Part shown: piece after piece, positions 43,967 through 51,420 of the stretch
Numbering within the stretch: the first letter of the stretch is position 1
Layout: the number at the start of each line of letters is the position of its first letter
DNA from: Chloroflexota bacterium
GTDB lineage: Bacteria > Chloroflexota > Limnocylindria > Limnocylindrales > CSP1-4
Direction: 5' to 3'
Length of the DNA stretch: 64,000 nt
Assembly: GCA_016191395.1 (NCBI GenBank)
Contig: JACPOS010000019.1
Location: 38,732 to 102,731 of the forward strand
Program-made: the position numbers and the translations under genes
The notes under the pieces: model-generated
What the model saw: the letters and a program-made list of their open reading frames with translations, nothing else
The model's database searches: none
What the model was told of the DNA's origin: nothing

Positions 43967-44892
43967 GACGCGGGCTCCAGGAGCCGGCGCGGATCGACGA
44001 TCCGGAGCCCCACGATCACGAGGCCCAGCGTGACCGTGAGCATGATGATCGAGAGAGCGGAGCCCAGCGGCCAGTTCGCCGCCCGGGTGAAGAAGTCCTG
44101 GATGAGGTTGCCGTACATCGTGCCACCTGTCCCTCCGACGAGCAGCGGGGTGACGTACTCGCCGACGGTCGGGATGAAGACCATCAGGAACGCGGCGACG
44201 ACGCCCGGCAGGCTGAGGGGCAGCGTGACCCGCCGGAAGACCTGGACCGGGCTGCCGTAGAGATCCGCCGCCGCCTCATGGAGCCGGACGTCGATCCGGC
44301 CCAGGCCCGCAAGGATCGGCAGCGCGGCGAACGGGATCCAGACGTAGACGAGGGTCACGACAACCGCTCCGCGGTTGTACAGGAGGGCGTCCAGCGGCTC
44401 GTCGATGAGGCCCGCCCCCATCAGCACCTCGTTGACGACACCCTGCTCGCCCAGCATCAGCTTCCAGGCCATCACCCGCAGCAGGTAGCTCGTCCAGAAC
44501 GGGACGAGCAGCAGGATCAGGTACAGCGAGGCGCGCTTGCCGGCGCGGAAGGCGAGGAAGTAGGCGACCGGGTAGGCGGTCAGCACGGCGATCACGGCCA
44601 CGCCGAACGCCGTCAGCGCCGAGATGCCCAGGACCCGCCAGTAGCCCGCGCCGGCGAAGGCCTGGGCGAACTGCTTGAGCGTCGGGGTGAACGGCGCGAG
44701 GAGCTGGCCACTGATGTCCGCCCGGAAGCTCACCGCGATCATGAGCAGGACGGGCACGATGAGGAACAGCCCGAGGACGAGCGCGGGCGGGCTCAGGAGC
44801 AGCCAGAACGAGCTCCGGCGGGGATCCGACCCGCCGCCCCGCCGGGTGGGCGGTCCGGGCGCGCGCGGAAGCTGGTCGGCGCTCGCCGTCAC
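43963..44892 (-). CDS. ABC transporter permease, PotB type
   Basis: This 309-residue permease has six transmembrane segments after a cytoplasmic lead of about 28 residues. The EAA-type loop is DVRLHEAAADLYGSPVQVFRRVTLPLSLPGV (about 199-229). It resembles PotB/YdcU, partner of PotC. GTG is the start codon; 43 bases separate it from the binding-protein gene. It imports polyamines or similar cationic compounds with the neighbouring genes. Confidence 0.9.
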   Translation of the reverse strand: MTASADQLPRAPGPPTRRGGGSDPRRSSFWLLLSPPALVLGLFLIVPVLLMIAVSFRADISGQLLAPFTPTLKQFAQAFAGAGYWRVLGISALTAFGVAVIAVLTAYPVAYFLAFRAGKRASLYLILLLVPFWTSYLLRVMAWKLMLGEQGVVNEVLMGAGLIDEPLDALLYNRGAVVVTLVYVWIPFAALPILAGLGRIDVRLHEAAADLYGSPVQVFRRVTLPLSLPGVVAAFLMVFIPTVGEYVTPLLVGGTGGTMYGNLIQDFFTRAANWPLGSALSIIMLTVTLGLVIVGLRIVDPRRLLEPAS

Positions 44893-44935
44893 GGCGATTG
44901 GACGTTCGCGTGGCGGCGAGCGCCGGCCGGATCGG

Positions 44936-46102
44936 TCACTGCGAGGCCTTCACCTCGGTCCACATCGCCGTCCAGTCGTCGCGCTGCTTCGCGGTGAGAT
45001 TCGGCGTGAAGTTCGTCTTGGACAGGATCGACGGGTCGTCCACCGAGAACGCCTGCTTGAGCGTCGGATCGGTGATCCCAGTCATGACGTCCTGGTTGCT
45101 GGAGCCGTAGAAGTAGTTGGAGACGAGGCCCTGGCCCGTGAGCAGCCCGAGCTTGGCGTCGAGGAACCGGAGGGCAAGGTCATAATTCGGCGAGGTCTTG
45201 CTGATGCCGTACACGCCGACCCATGAGTTGCGCCCTTCCTTGGGGTTCGCGTAGGCGACCGGGGTCTTCTGCCCGAGCAGGGTCGCATAGGCGCCCTGCC
45301 AGGCGTACGCCGCCCAGACCTCGCCGGAGCCCATCATCTGCGTCAGGTCGGGCTCGGCAACCCAGTACGCCTTGTTGAGGGGCGCCTGGGCGATCCACTC
45401 GGCCTTGATGGCGGCCAGCTGGTCGGCCGTGATCGCGGTCTCGTTGTAGCCGTGAACGTAGGAGGAGACGGTGACGGCCCCGGGGCCGTCGTCCCACATC
45501 GACAGGTGGCCCTTGTACTTCTGGTCGAAGAGGATCGCCCAGCTGTCGACCGGGGTCGTGATCTTGTCCGTCCGGTACAGGATGGAGGTGAAGCCCCAGT
45601 CCCACGGGACGAAGTACTGCTTGCCGTTGATCTGGCCGATCTTCTTGAACGACTCGGGGACCTTGTCCCAGTTCTTGAGCTTGGTGGTGTCGATCTCGGC
45701 GGCAAGGCCCTCGTCGACGTAGAACTGCAGCCAGCCCGTGTACGGGTGGAAGATGTCTGCCTGGCTTCCGCCCTTCATCTTCCCGTACTGCGCGGCGTCG
45801 GAGTCACCGAAGTCGAAGCTGATCTTGACGTTCTTGTACGTGTTCTTGAAGTCCTGCCACGCCCATTCGGCGTCGTAGCCGGTCCAGTCGAGGACGTTCA
45901 GCGAGCCGGTGACCTTGTCCGGCGGGGTGTCGGTCGGTGCCGGCGTTGGCGCGGTGGTCGGCGCCGCCGTGACGGGCGCCACCGTGGCGCCGGATGTTGG
46001 GGCCGCCGTCGGCGAAGCGCCGCCGGAGCACGCCGACACGAGGCTGATCAGGCACAGGACGGCACCTGCGCGCAGCAGGGCGAGAGAGCGCGGGGGCTGC
46101 AT
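44936..46102 (-). CDS. Polyamine-type ABC transporter substrate-binding lipoprotein (PotD/PotF-like)
   Basis: This 388-residue protein has a lipoprotein signal peptide (MQPPRSLALLRAGAVLCLIS, lipobox LVSAC near 25) and an Ala/Pro/Thr-rich linker (about 29-65). A type II periplasmic-binding fold follows: GSLNVLDWTGYDAEW, SDAAQYGKMKGGSQADIFHPY, VPWDWGFTSILYR. These match PotD/PotF. GAGGAGGAG lies just before ATG 46102, which decides that start over a GTG-type codon ten residues upstream. It is divergent from an XRE-cupin regulator with paired operators between them. Confidence 0.92.
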   Translation of the reverse strand: MQPPRSLALLRAGAVLCLISLVSACSGGASPTAAPTSGATVAPVTAAPTTAPTPAPTDTPPDKVTGSLNVLDWTGYDAEWAWQDFKNTYKNVKISFDFGDSDAAQYGKMKGGSQADIFHPYTGWLQFYVDEGLAAEIDTTKLKNWDKVPESFKKIGQINGKQYFVPWDWGFTSILYRTDKITTPVDSWAILFDQKYKGHLSMWDDGPGAVTVSSYVHGYNETAITADQLAAIKAEWIAQAPLNKAYWVAEPDLTQMMGSGEVWAAYAWQGAYATLLGQKTPVAYANPKEGRNSWVGVYGISKTSPNYDLALRFLDAKLGLLTGQGLVSNYFYGSSNQDVMTGITDPTLKQAFSVDDPSILSKTNFTPNLTAKQRDDWTAMWTEVKASQ

Positions 46103-46120
46103 TGCTCCTCCTCTCCGGCT

Positions 46121-46137
46121 CTGCAGTGGCACTTCAG
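46121..46137. promoter_or_regulatory. Operator 1: CTGCAG-N5-CTTCAG
   Basis: CTGCAG TGGCA CTTCAG lies 18 bases before the binding-protein start and just downstream of its predicted transcription start, where a bound repressor would block. It shares arm sequence and 5-base spacing with operator 2 at 46184. Confidence 0.65.
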
Positions 46138-46149
46138 CCGGATTGGCGC

Positions 46150-46178
46150 ATCGTAGGAACTGGGTCTTGGTCCGTCAA
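46150..46178 (-). promoter_or_regulatory. Promoter of the polyamine-type ABC operon
   Basis: TTGACG (-35, 46178-46173), a 17-base spacer and TACGAT (-10, 46155-46150) lie on the minus strand, about 48 bases before ATG 46102, with a Shine-Dalgarno site in the leader. Confidence 0.7.
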
Positions 46179-46196
46179 CGGGGCTGAAGCTATACT
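46167..46196 (+). promoter_or_regulatory. Promoter of the XRE-cupin regulator gene
   Basis: TTGGTC (weak -35), an 18-base spacer and TATACT (-10, five of six consensus bases) end nine bases before ATG 46206, predicting a leaderless or nearly leaderless transcript. The -10 box lies inside operator 2. Confidence 0.65.
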
Positions 46197-46200
46197 TCAG
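46184..46200. promoter_or_regulatory. Operator 2: CTGAAG-N5-CTTCAG
   Basis: CTGAAG CTATA CTTCAG is a perfect inverted repeat that covers the -10 box of the regulator gene, six bases before its ATG. Binding here would shut off the regulator's own promoter. Confidence 0.7.
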
Positions 46201-46205
46201 GCGCG

Positions 46206-46808
46206 ATGGCTGTTCGACTGGGGACCGACACGTCCGACGCGCCTGCCGCGACACCGCCGGTCGAGGTTGATCTCGGCGCGCGGATCCGCGCGCTCCGCCT
46301 CGCGCGCGGCGCGACGCTCCGAGCCCTCGCCGCCGATGCCGGCGTCACCGAGAGCTTCCTCTCCCAGGTGGAGCGCGGCGTCGCCTCGCCCTCGATCGCG
46401 TCGGTCCAGCGGATCGCCCGCGCGCTCGGCCAGTCCATCGCGGAGCTGTTCGCCGCGGACGAGCGCGCCGGGTCGGTCGTCCGAGTCGACGACCGCCGCC
46501 GCGTCGTCTACCAGGGCCTCGGCGCGGTGGACGAGTTCCTCACCCGCGCCACCGATGGACGACTCCAGGTGATCCTGTCCACGATCCAGCCGGGCGGCGG
46601 GACCGGCGACGAGCCGTACACCCACGACTCGGACGAGGAGGTCGTCGTGGTCCTCGAGGGCTCGCTGGACCTGTGGGTGGGGCCGGAGCACTACCGCCTG
46701 AACGCCGGTGACGCGGTGACGCTGTCGTCGCGCGTTCCGCATCGGAACACGAATCCCGGCCCGGGCGTGGCGCGCGTCCTGTTCTGCATCACGCCGCCCT
46801 CCTACTAG
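46206..46808 (+). CDS. XRE-family regulator with cupin domain (PuuR-like)
   Basis: This 200-residue protein has an HTH (about 24-80; LRLARGATLRALAADAGVTESFLSQVERG) and a C-terminal cupin (about 112-195; GDEPYTHDSDEEVVVVLEGSL and VPHRNTNPG). PuuR and related repressors use the cupin to sense polyamines or similar small molecules. It faces a PotD-like operon, and its own -10 box is covered by an inverted repeat that also occurs before that operon. Ligand identity is inferred only from context. Confidence 0.9.
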   Translation: MAVRLGTDTSDAPAATPPVEVDLGARIRALRLARGATLRALAADAGVTESFLSQVERGVASPSIASVQRIARALGQSIAELFAADERAGSVVRVDDRRRVVYQGLGAVDEFLTRATDGRLQVILSTIQPGGGTGDEPYTHDSDEEVVVVLEGSLDLWVGPEHYRLNAGDAVTLSSRVPHRNTNPGPGVARVLFCITPPSY

Positions 46809-46849
46809 GGTAGGGGTACGCCTCGCCGCCGTGGTGGGCCCGCGCGCCT

Positions 46850-47057
46850 TACGTCCAGGTATGAGTTCGACGAGCCACTGTCTCCTTGACCCCGGATCCC
46901 GTTCGTTTCGTACCTACGGGTATGAATGCGACCGGTTTCGATCCCTGTGGAGCCGGCCGCAGGCGAAATCGAGAGCGCGGCGGGCCGACTTCCGGCTGAT
47001 CTGGTCGAACTGATATCCCGTAGGTAAGAACCGGTCGGCTGGATCACCCGCAGGTAA
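46850..47057. repeat. Four TACC-N4-GGTA-like dyads
   Basis: The copies are TACGTCCAGGTA (46850-46861), TACCTACGGGTA (46911-46922), ATCCCGTAGGTA (47015-47026, inverse TACCTACGGGAT) and CACCCGCAGGTA (47046-47057, inverse TACCTGCGGGTG). The second and third share TACCTACGGG in opposite orientation. Confidence 0.6.
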
Positions 47058-47149
47058 CAAATCAACGAGCCGGCCGACCCGGAGCGGGCCGACCGGCGTT
47101 CGCCGAGACGGCGTGGGCGCCGCGACCGCGGCGGCAGACTCGCAGCCCC

Positions 47150-47155
47150 TACGAT
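47150..47155 (+). promoter_or_regulatory. -10 box TACGAT of the GDP-mannose operon
   Basis: TACGAT is six bases before ATG 47162 with no Shine-Dalgarno sequence, predicting a leaderless transcript. Confidence 0.55.
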
Positions 47156-47161
47156 TGCGGC

Positions 47162-48241
47162 ATGTACGCCGTGATCATGGCGGGCGGCGGCGGGACCCGG
47201 CTCTGGCCCCTCAGCCGGCCCGAGACGCCCAAGCCGTTCCTGCCCCTGCTCGACGATCGGTCGTTGCTCCAGCGGACCGTCGACCGCATCGTCGGGCACG
47301 CGGAATTGCCGCTCGGGGCGGGCGACGTCGCGATCGTCACCGAGCGCCGCTACGGGCCCATGGTCCGGGCGCAGGTTCCAGGCGCCAGGATCATCTCGGA
47401 GCCGCTCGGGCGGAACACCGCAGCCGCCATCGCGCTCGCGACGCTCCAGTTCGACCGCGATCCCAACGAGGTGATGCTCGTCCTCCCGGCCGACGCCTGG
47501 ATCGACCCGGCCCGGGACGGCCTCTATCGCGAGGTCCTCGCGGCGGCCGGCCGGATCGCGAGGGACGGCGCGTTCGGCGTCGATGCACCCCTCGTCACGC
47601 TCGGAGTGCAGGTGGAGCGCCCGGCCACCGAGTACGGCTACCTGATCCCGGACGTGAGCAACGGCGCCAGGTTCGATGGCATCCAGGCGTACCCGCTGCT
47701 CGGGTTCCAGGAGAAGCCCGATCGGGAGCGCGCCGGCCAGCTGTTCACCCAGCACGGCGTGGCCTGGAACGCGGGCATCTTCCTGTGGCAGCGCCGCGCG
47801 ATCCGCGACGCGATCGAGCGGTACACGGGCCTGGTCACGATGATCGGCGCGGTCGCCGCAAGTGACTCCGGCCTGACCGCAGCCTACGACCGGCTCAAGC
47901 CGATCTCCATCGACCATGCCGTCATGGAGGGCGCGGCGAGCGATCGCCGGGTCGCCATGGCATCGATGGCGGTCGGCTGGAGCGATCTCGGCTCGTGGAC
48001 CCAGCTGCTGGCGGCAATCGGCGGGACGGGAACGGGACGGGTGGTCCCGCCGAACGAGCAGGTGAGCGCCGGCGAGGCGGACCTCGTGATCGAGCGGACC
48101 GGCGGCCGGCTCGTCGTGGGCGCGGGCCCACGCGATATCCTCGCCCAGAGCCCGGTGGCCCTGCTCACGGGCGCGGCCGCGAATCGCGAGCCCATCGATG
48201 CGCTCGTGACCCGGGTGGCCGAATGGGAGGAACGCCAGTGA
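47162..48241 (+). CDS. Mannose-1-phosphate guanylyltransferase
   Basis: This 359-residue nucleotidyltransferase forms GDP-mannose from GTP and mannose-1-phosphate. It has the pyrophosphorylase signature MAGGGGTRLWPLSRPETPKPF (7-27), EPLGRNTAAAIALA, LPADAWI and the FQEKPD motif. It lacks the C-terminal isomerase domain of bifunctional ManC; that function appears as a separate cupin gene at 49698. It overlaps the mutase gene by GTGA. A TACGAT box lies six bases before the start. Confidence 0.93.
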   Translation: MYAVIMAGGGGTRLWPLSRPETPKPFLPLLDDRSLLQRTVDRIVGHAELPLGAGDVAIVTERRYGPMVRAQVPGARIISEPLGRNTAAAIALATLQFDRDPNEVMLVLPADAWIDPARDGLYREVLAAAGRIARDGAFGVDAPLVTLGVQVERPATEYGYLIPDVSNGARFDGIQAYPLLGFQEKPDRERAGQLFTQHGVAWNAGIFLWQRRAIRDAIERYTGLVTMIGAVAASDSGLTAAYDRLKPISIDHAVMEGAASDRRVAMASMAVGWSDLGSWTQLLAAIGGTGTGRVVPPNEQVSAGEADLVIERTGGRLVVGAGPRDILAQSPVALLTGAAANREPIDALVTRVAEWEERQ

Positions 48242-49701
48242 CCGAAGCGGCGCCGAAGTCTCCGATCGTCTTCGGCACCGACGGCTGGCGGGCCCGGATC
48301 GCCGAGGACTTCACGTTCGAGAACGTCCGCCGCTGCGCGGACGGCGTGGCGCGCTACGTCACCGGGCGCGGCGAGCAGGCGAAGGGCGTGGTCCTCGCCT
48401 ACGATCGGCGGTTTGCCTCGGAGCACTTCGCGATGGCCGCGGCGGAGGTCATCCTCGCCCACGACATTCCCGTCGCGTTCGCCTCCCGCGCCGTGCCCAC
48501 CCAGATGTGCTCGTACGAAGTCGTCGAGCGCGGGGCCGCTGCGGGCGTCGTGATCACGGCGAGCCACAACCCCTGGACGGACAACGGCTTCAAGGTCAAG
48601 GCGCCGACCGGCTCGGCCGGCGGGCCGGACATGCTCGCGGTGATCGAGCGGTCGATCGCCGAGGGCGCCCCGGTCGAGCGGCGGCCGTTCGCCGACGCCG
48701 AGGCCGCGGGCCTCGTGACCCGCTACGACCCGTACGAGGGCTACGAGGTCTACGTCCGCAGGACGGTGGACCTCGACGCGCTCAAGGCGGCCGACATCGA
48801 CGTCCTGGTGGAGCCGATGTGGGGCGCCGGCGCCGGCTGGCTCAGCCGCCTCCTCGGCGGCGGGCGCATCCGCGTGCACGAGATCCACCAGGAGCGCAAC
48901 CCGTTCTTCGGCGGCGTGAACCCGGAGCCCATCCGACCGAACATCGACGAGGCGCTGACGAGGATCGTCCGCGAGGGCCACGAGCTGGGGCTGCTGCTCG
49001 ACGGCGACGCCGATCGCGCCGGTGCGGCCGACGAGCAGGGAAACTTCATCCACCAGCTCGAGGTCACCGGGCTGCTCATGTACTACCTCGCCGAGCACCG
49101 CGGGCTGCGCGAGCCGGTCGTCGTGTCGGTCAACAACACGTCCATGGCAGCCCGGCTCGGAAAGCACTACGGCATCGAGGTGCACGAGAGCCCGGTCGGC
49201 TACAAGTTCATCGGGCCGATGATGATCGCGACCGGCGCGATGATGGGCGCGGAGGAATCCGGCGGCTACGGGTTCGGCATGCACCTGCCCGAGCGCGACG
49301 GCATCTACGCGGACCTGCTGCTCCTGGACCTCGTCCTGAAGGAGATGGCGCGAGGCGTGCACCCGGTCTCGAAGATCGTCGCCCAGTTCCACGAGCTCGC
49401 GGGGCCGTCGTTCTACACGCGCATCGACGTCCACGTCGATCGAGCCACGTACGCGGAGACCAAGCGGCGGCTCCTCGAGGGCCTCGTGGCCACGCCGCCG
49501 ACCTCGCTGGCCGGCCAGCCGGTCACGCGAACCCAGGCGCTCGACACGAAGGACGGCTTCAAGTTCTTCGTCGCGGATGGCTCCTGGATGCTCATCCGGA
49601 CCTCCGGCACGGAGCCGCTCGTGCGCGTCTACACGGAGGCGACGTCCGCGGATGCGCGCGACGCGCTCGTCGGCGCCGGCGAGGCGCTCGTCCGCGGGTG
49701 A
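48238..49701 (+). CDS. Phosphomannomutase/phosphoglucomutase
   Basis: This 487-residue alpha-D-phosphohexomutase interconverts hexose-6- and hexose-1-phosphates, here probably mannose. Domain 1 begins IVFGTDGWRARI; the active serine lies in VVITASHNPWTDNGFKVK (about 102-119), the metal loop is LLLDGDADRAGAAD (about 250-263), the sugar loop is GAEESGGYG (about 337-345) and the phosphate site is RTSGTEPLVR near the end. GTG 48238 is coupled to the guanylyltransferase stop and GGGAGGAA lies upstream. Confidence 0.94.
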   Translation: MTEAAPKSPIVFGTDGWRARIAEDFTFENVRRCADGVARYVTGRGEQAKGVVLAYDRRFASEHFAMAAAEVILAHDIPVAFASRAVPTQMCSYEVVERGAAAGVVITASHNPWTDNGFKVKAPTGSAGGPDMLAVIERSIAEGAPVERRPFADAEAAGLVTRYDPYEGYEVYVRRTVDLDALKAADIDVLVEPMWGAGAGWLSRLLGGGRIRVHEIHQERNPFFGGVNPEPIRPNIDEALTRIVREGHELGLLLDGDADRAGAADEQGNFIHQLEVTGLLMYYLAEHRGLREPVVVSVNNTSMAARLGKHYGIEVHESPVGYKFIGPMMIATGAMMGAEESGGYGFGMHLPERDGIYADLLLLDLVLKEMARGVHPVSKIVAQFHELAGPSFYTRIDVHVDRATYAETKRRLLEGLVATPPTSLAGQPVTRTQALDTKDGFKFFVADGSWMLIRTSGTEPLVRVYTEATSADARDALVGAGEALVRG

Positions 49702-50066
49702 GCGGGACAGCCCGTCGCGTCGAGAAGCCGTGGGGCCACGAGCTCATCTGGGCGCACACCGATCACTACGTCGGCAAGCTCCTCGTGATCGAGACGGGCC
49801 GGCGCCTGTCCTTCCAGTACCACGAGATGAAGGACGAGTCGATCCACGTCCTGTCCGGCCGGCTCAACCTGACGCTCGAGAACGATGCGGGTGTCATCGA
49901 GGACCGTGAGCTCGGCCCCGGCGACAGCGCGCACGTCGCCGTCGGTCGTCGCCATCGCTTCGAGGCGATCGAGACCTGCACGCTCATCGAGGTCTCGACC
50001 CCCGAGCTCGATGACGTGATCCGCATCCAGGACGACTTCGGCCGCGAGGGCACCTCCGCACCCTGA
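49698..50066 (+). CDS. Cupin protein resembling the mannose-6-phosphate isomerase domain of ManC
   Basis: This 122-residue single-domain cupin starts RRVEKPWGHELIWAHTDHYVGKLLVIE and has the metal-site region SFQYHEMKDESIHVLSG followed by GDSAHVAVGRRHRFEA. These match the isomerase half of type II ManC/PMI enzymes. With the guanylyltransferase and mutase it completes a fructose-6-phosphate to GDP-mannose route. The GTG start overlaps the mutase stop. It is the last gene of the operon. Confidence 0.88.
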   Translation: MSGTARRVEKPWGHELIWAHTDHYVGKLLVIETGRRLSFQYHEMKDESIHVLSGRLNLTLENDAGVIEDRELGPGDSAHVAVGRRHRFEAIETCTLIEVSTPELDDVIRIQDDFGREGTSAP

Positions 50067-50079
50067 GCTTCCGCCGAGT

Positions 50080-50820
50080 TCAGAAGATCTGGCAGCCGCT
50101 CCACGTTCGGTACCAGAGCTTGGTCGCGTCGTTGTCATGGCTTCGGAGGGTCACCGGGGCGCCACCGTACGGATCGTAGGCGGTGACGTTGTACGTGATC
50201 TCGCTGTCCGCGACGCTACTGCTCCAGCCAAATCCCTGGAGCATGGATTGCGTGACGGTGAACGACCATAGGCCTGCGCCGTTCGGCGTCATTACGTAGG
50301 AGCCGAGCCGGTGGTACTGGTTGTTCTGGTAGATGCGGCCAATCACGAGCCGAACCGTTAGCGTGTCCCCAGCGTCCGGATCGGATGCGTTCACCGTCAC
50401 CACGCTCTGCGTGTAGCTCGGCGTGTTGTCGATGCAGTCGGAGCTGCGAGCCAGGTTCGAAGTCGTCGGGGGGTGGTTCACGGGCGTCGCCGTCGGCGAC
50501 GGCGAAGGCGACGGCGAAGGAGACATCGTCGGTAGCGGGGTAGCCGACGGCGTTGGCTTTGGGGTCGGGGTTGGCTTCGGGGTGGGGCTGGCGGTCTGGC
50601 CGGGAGCGAGCGTTGGTCCGGGTGTTGGCGATGGCCCGACCGTGGCGATCACGGTCAGGGTCGGGGCCGCGGACGGGGCAGGGGTGGGCGCGGGCGGGAG
50701 GGTGACGAAGGGCGAATCGCAGCCCGCGACGGGAAGGCCGTCCCCGGAGGCCTGGAGCGTCAGCTGCGACGCGGGTGCCCAGGCGGGCACCGCGCCGGCG
50801 GCTCGAGGCGCTCTCCACAC
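50080..50820 (-). CDS. Secreted-type protein with Pro/Thr-rich linker and Ig-like domain; probably frameshifted from a zinc-ribbon start
   Basis: The frame encodes up to 246 residues: about 45 unremarkable residues, a Pro/Thr/Ser-rich linker of about 70 residues (repeats of PTPKPTP and SPSPSP) and a C-terminal beta domain of about 120 residues (TQSVVTVNASDPDAGDTLTVRL and LRSHDNDATKLWYRTWSGCQIF) with two Cys. No signal peptide, membrane span or ribosome site precedes it in this frame. A good start and a zinc ribbon lie just upstream in another frame (50879), so this is probably the body of a gene broken by a single frameshift. Confidence 0.6.
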   Translation of the reverse strand: MWRAPRAAGAVPAWAPASQLTLQASGDGLPVAGCDSPFVTLPPAPTPAPSAAPTLTVIATVGPSPTPGPTLAPGQTASPTPKPTPTPKPTPSATPLPTMSPSPSPSPSPTATPVNHPPTTSNLARSSDCIDNTPSYTQSVVTVNASDPDAGDTLTVRLVIGRIYQNNQYHRLGSYVMTPNGAGLWSFTVTQSMLQGFGWSSSVADSEITYNVTAYDPYGGAPVTLRSHDNDATKLWYRTWSGCQIF

Positions 50821-50879
50821 ATTCCGCAGAAGGCTGCTTCATCCTTGTTCTGCGAGCCGCAGACGCGGCAGGTGATCAC
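50760..50879 (-). CDS. Zinc-ribbon start module in a different frame (possible frameshifted N-terminus)
   Basis: A 39-codon frame encodes VITCRVCGSQNKDEAAFCGM followed by CGERLEPP, a CxxC...CxxC zinc ribbon. GTG 50879 follows a GCAGGAGACC ribosome site by eight bases, so it looks truly translated. It ends at TGA 50760 inside the larger frame that starts at 50820. A single-base slip in 50760-50820 would join the two. It could also be a free mini-protein. Confidence 0.55.
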   Translation of the reverse strand: MITCRVCGSQNKDEAAFCGMCGERLEPPARCPPGHPRRS

Positions 50880-51083
50880 GGTTTGCTGGTCTCCTGCATG
50901 CCTCGCCCACGCTCAGTGGTCGCGGACGATAGCACCACCCGGCCGCCGTACGTCAGGCCGAAAGTGTCATGACCGGGTTGGATGAGCGGGTGTAGGCTTG
51001 CGTCGCGCCCGCCTCGCTCGGTCGGTGCAGGACCGGACGGCGGCCGCCATCGCCCCGCACGGGGGCCTGGAGGGTCTGGCCAG

Positions 51084-51362
51084 ATGCACAGCTCCCTGAT
51101 CGGCAAGGTCGAGAAGGCGAATCGCTACGCCCGCGAGCTCGATCGCATCTCGATCGATCGCCTTGCGCTCACGTTCCGCGGCGACAACGACACCCACCAC
51201 GTGAGCCTCGATGCCGGTCAGTGGCACTGCACTTGCCACTACTTCGAATCGTGGGGAAGTTGCGTCCACCTTCTCACCCTCCAGAAGGTGTTCGGAGTCA
51301 TGCTCCCCGACGCGGCCCAGGTCTCCATCTTCACGCCCGTCCAGGCCGCGACGACCGCCTGA
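51084..51362 (+). CDS. Stand-alone SWIM zinc-finger mini-protein
   Basis: This 92-residue protein has the SWIM motif CxCx(n)CxH: Cys49, Cys51, Cys60 and His62, in QWHCTCHYFESWGSCVHLL. It is preceded by an N-terminal helix (SLIGKVEKANRYARELDRI) and a strand pair (LTFRGDNDTHHVSLDAG). The SWIM finger is normally a small DNA- or protein-binding part of larger proteins; here it is the whole protein. GGAGGG lies nine bases before ATG 51084. A strong hairpin follows the stop. It resembles conserved short proteins I associate with Chloroflexota and cyanobacteria. Confidence 0.8.
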   Translation: MHSSLIGKVEKANRYARELDRISIDRLALTFRGDNDTHHVSLDAGQWHCTCHYFESWGSCVHLLTLQKVFGVMLPDAAQVSIFTPVQAATTA

Positions 51363-51365
51363 ACG

Positions 51366-51395
51366 CGGGAGGCCGGCCAGCAGGCCGACCTCCCG
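51366..51395. terminator. Bidirectional hairpin terminator
   Basis: CGGGAGG pairs with CCTCCCG (7 bp) and, after one C-A mismatch, CGGCC with GGCCG (5 bp), closing an AGCA loop. It begins four bases after the stop of the SWIM gene and lies 26 bases from the stop of the convergent gene, so it may serve both. There is no T-run. Confidence 0.65.
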
Positions 51396-51420
51396 GAGTC
51401 TGACCTCGAACCCAGCGGCG

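Larger units (their letters stand above)
46809..47161. other. Gene-free regulatory stretch before the GDP-mannose operon
   Basis: No convincing coding frame occurs. It contains four 12-base dyads related to TACC-N4-GGTA (46850, 46911, 47015, 47046) and ends with the manC-type promoter at 47150. Confidence 0.6.

Noticed and set aside
46805..47917. 370-codon minus-strand frame crossing the gap before the GDP-mannose operon
   Set aside because: Most of it mirrors the guanylyltransferase gene, and the gap part has no ribosome site or recognisable motif.
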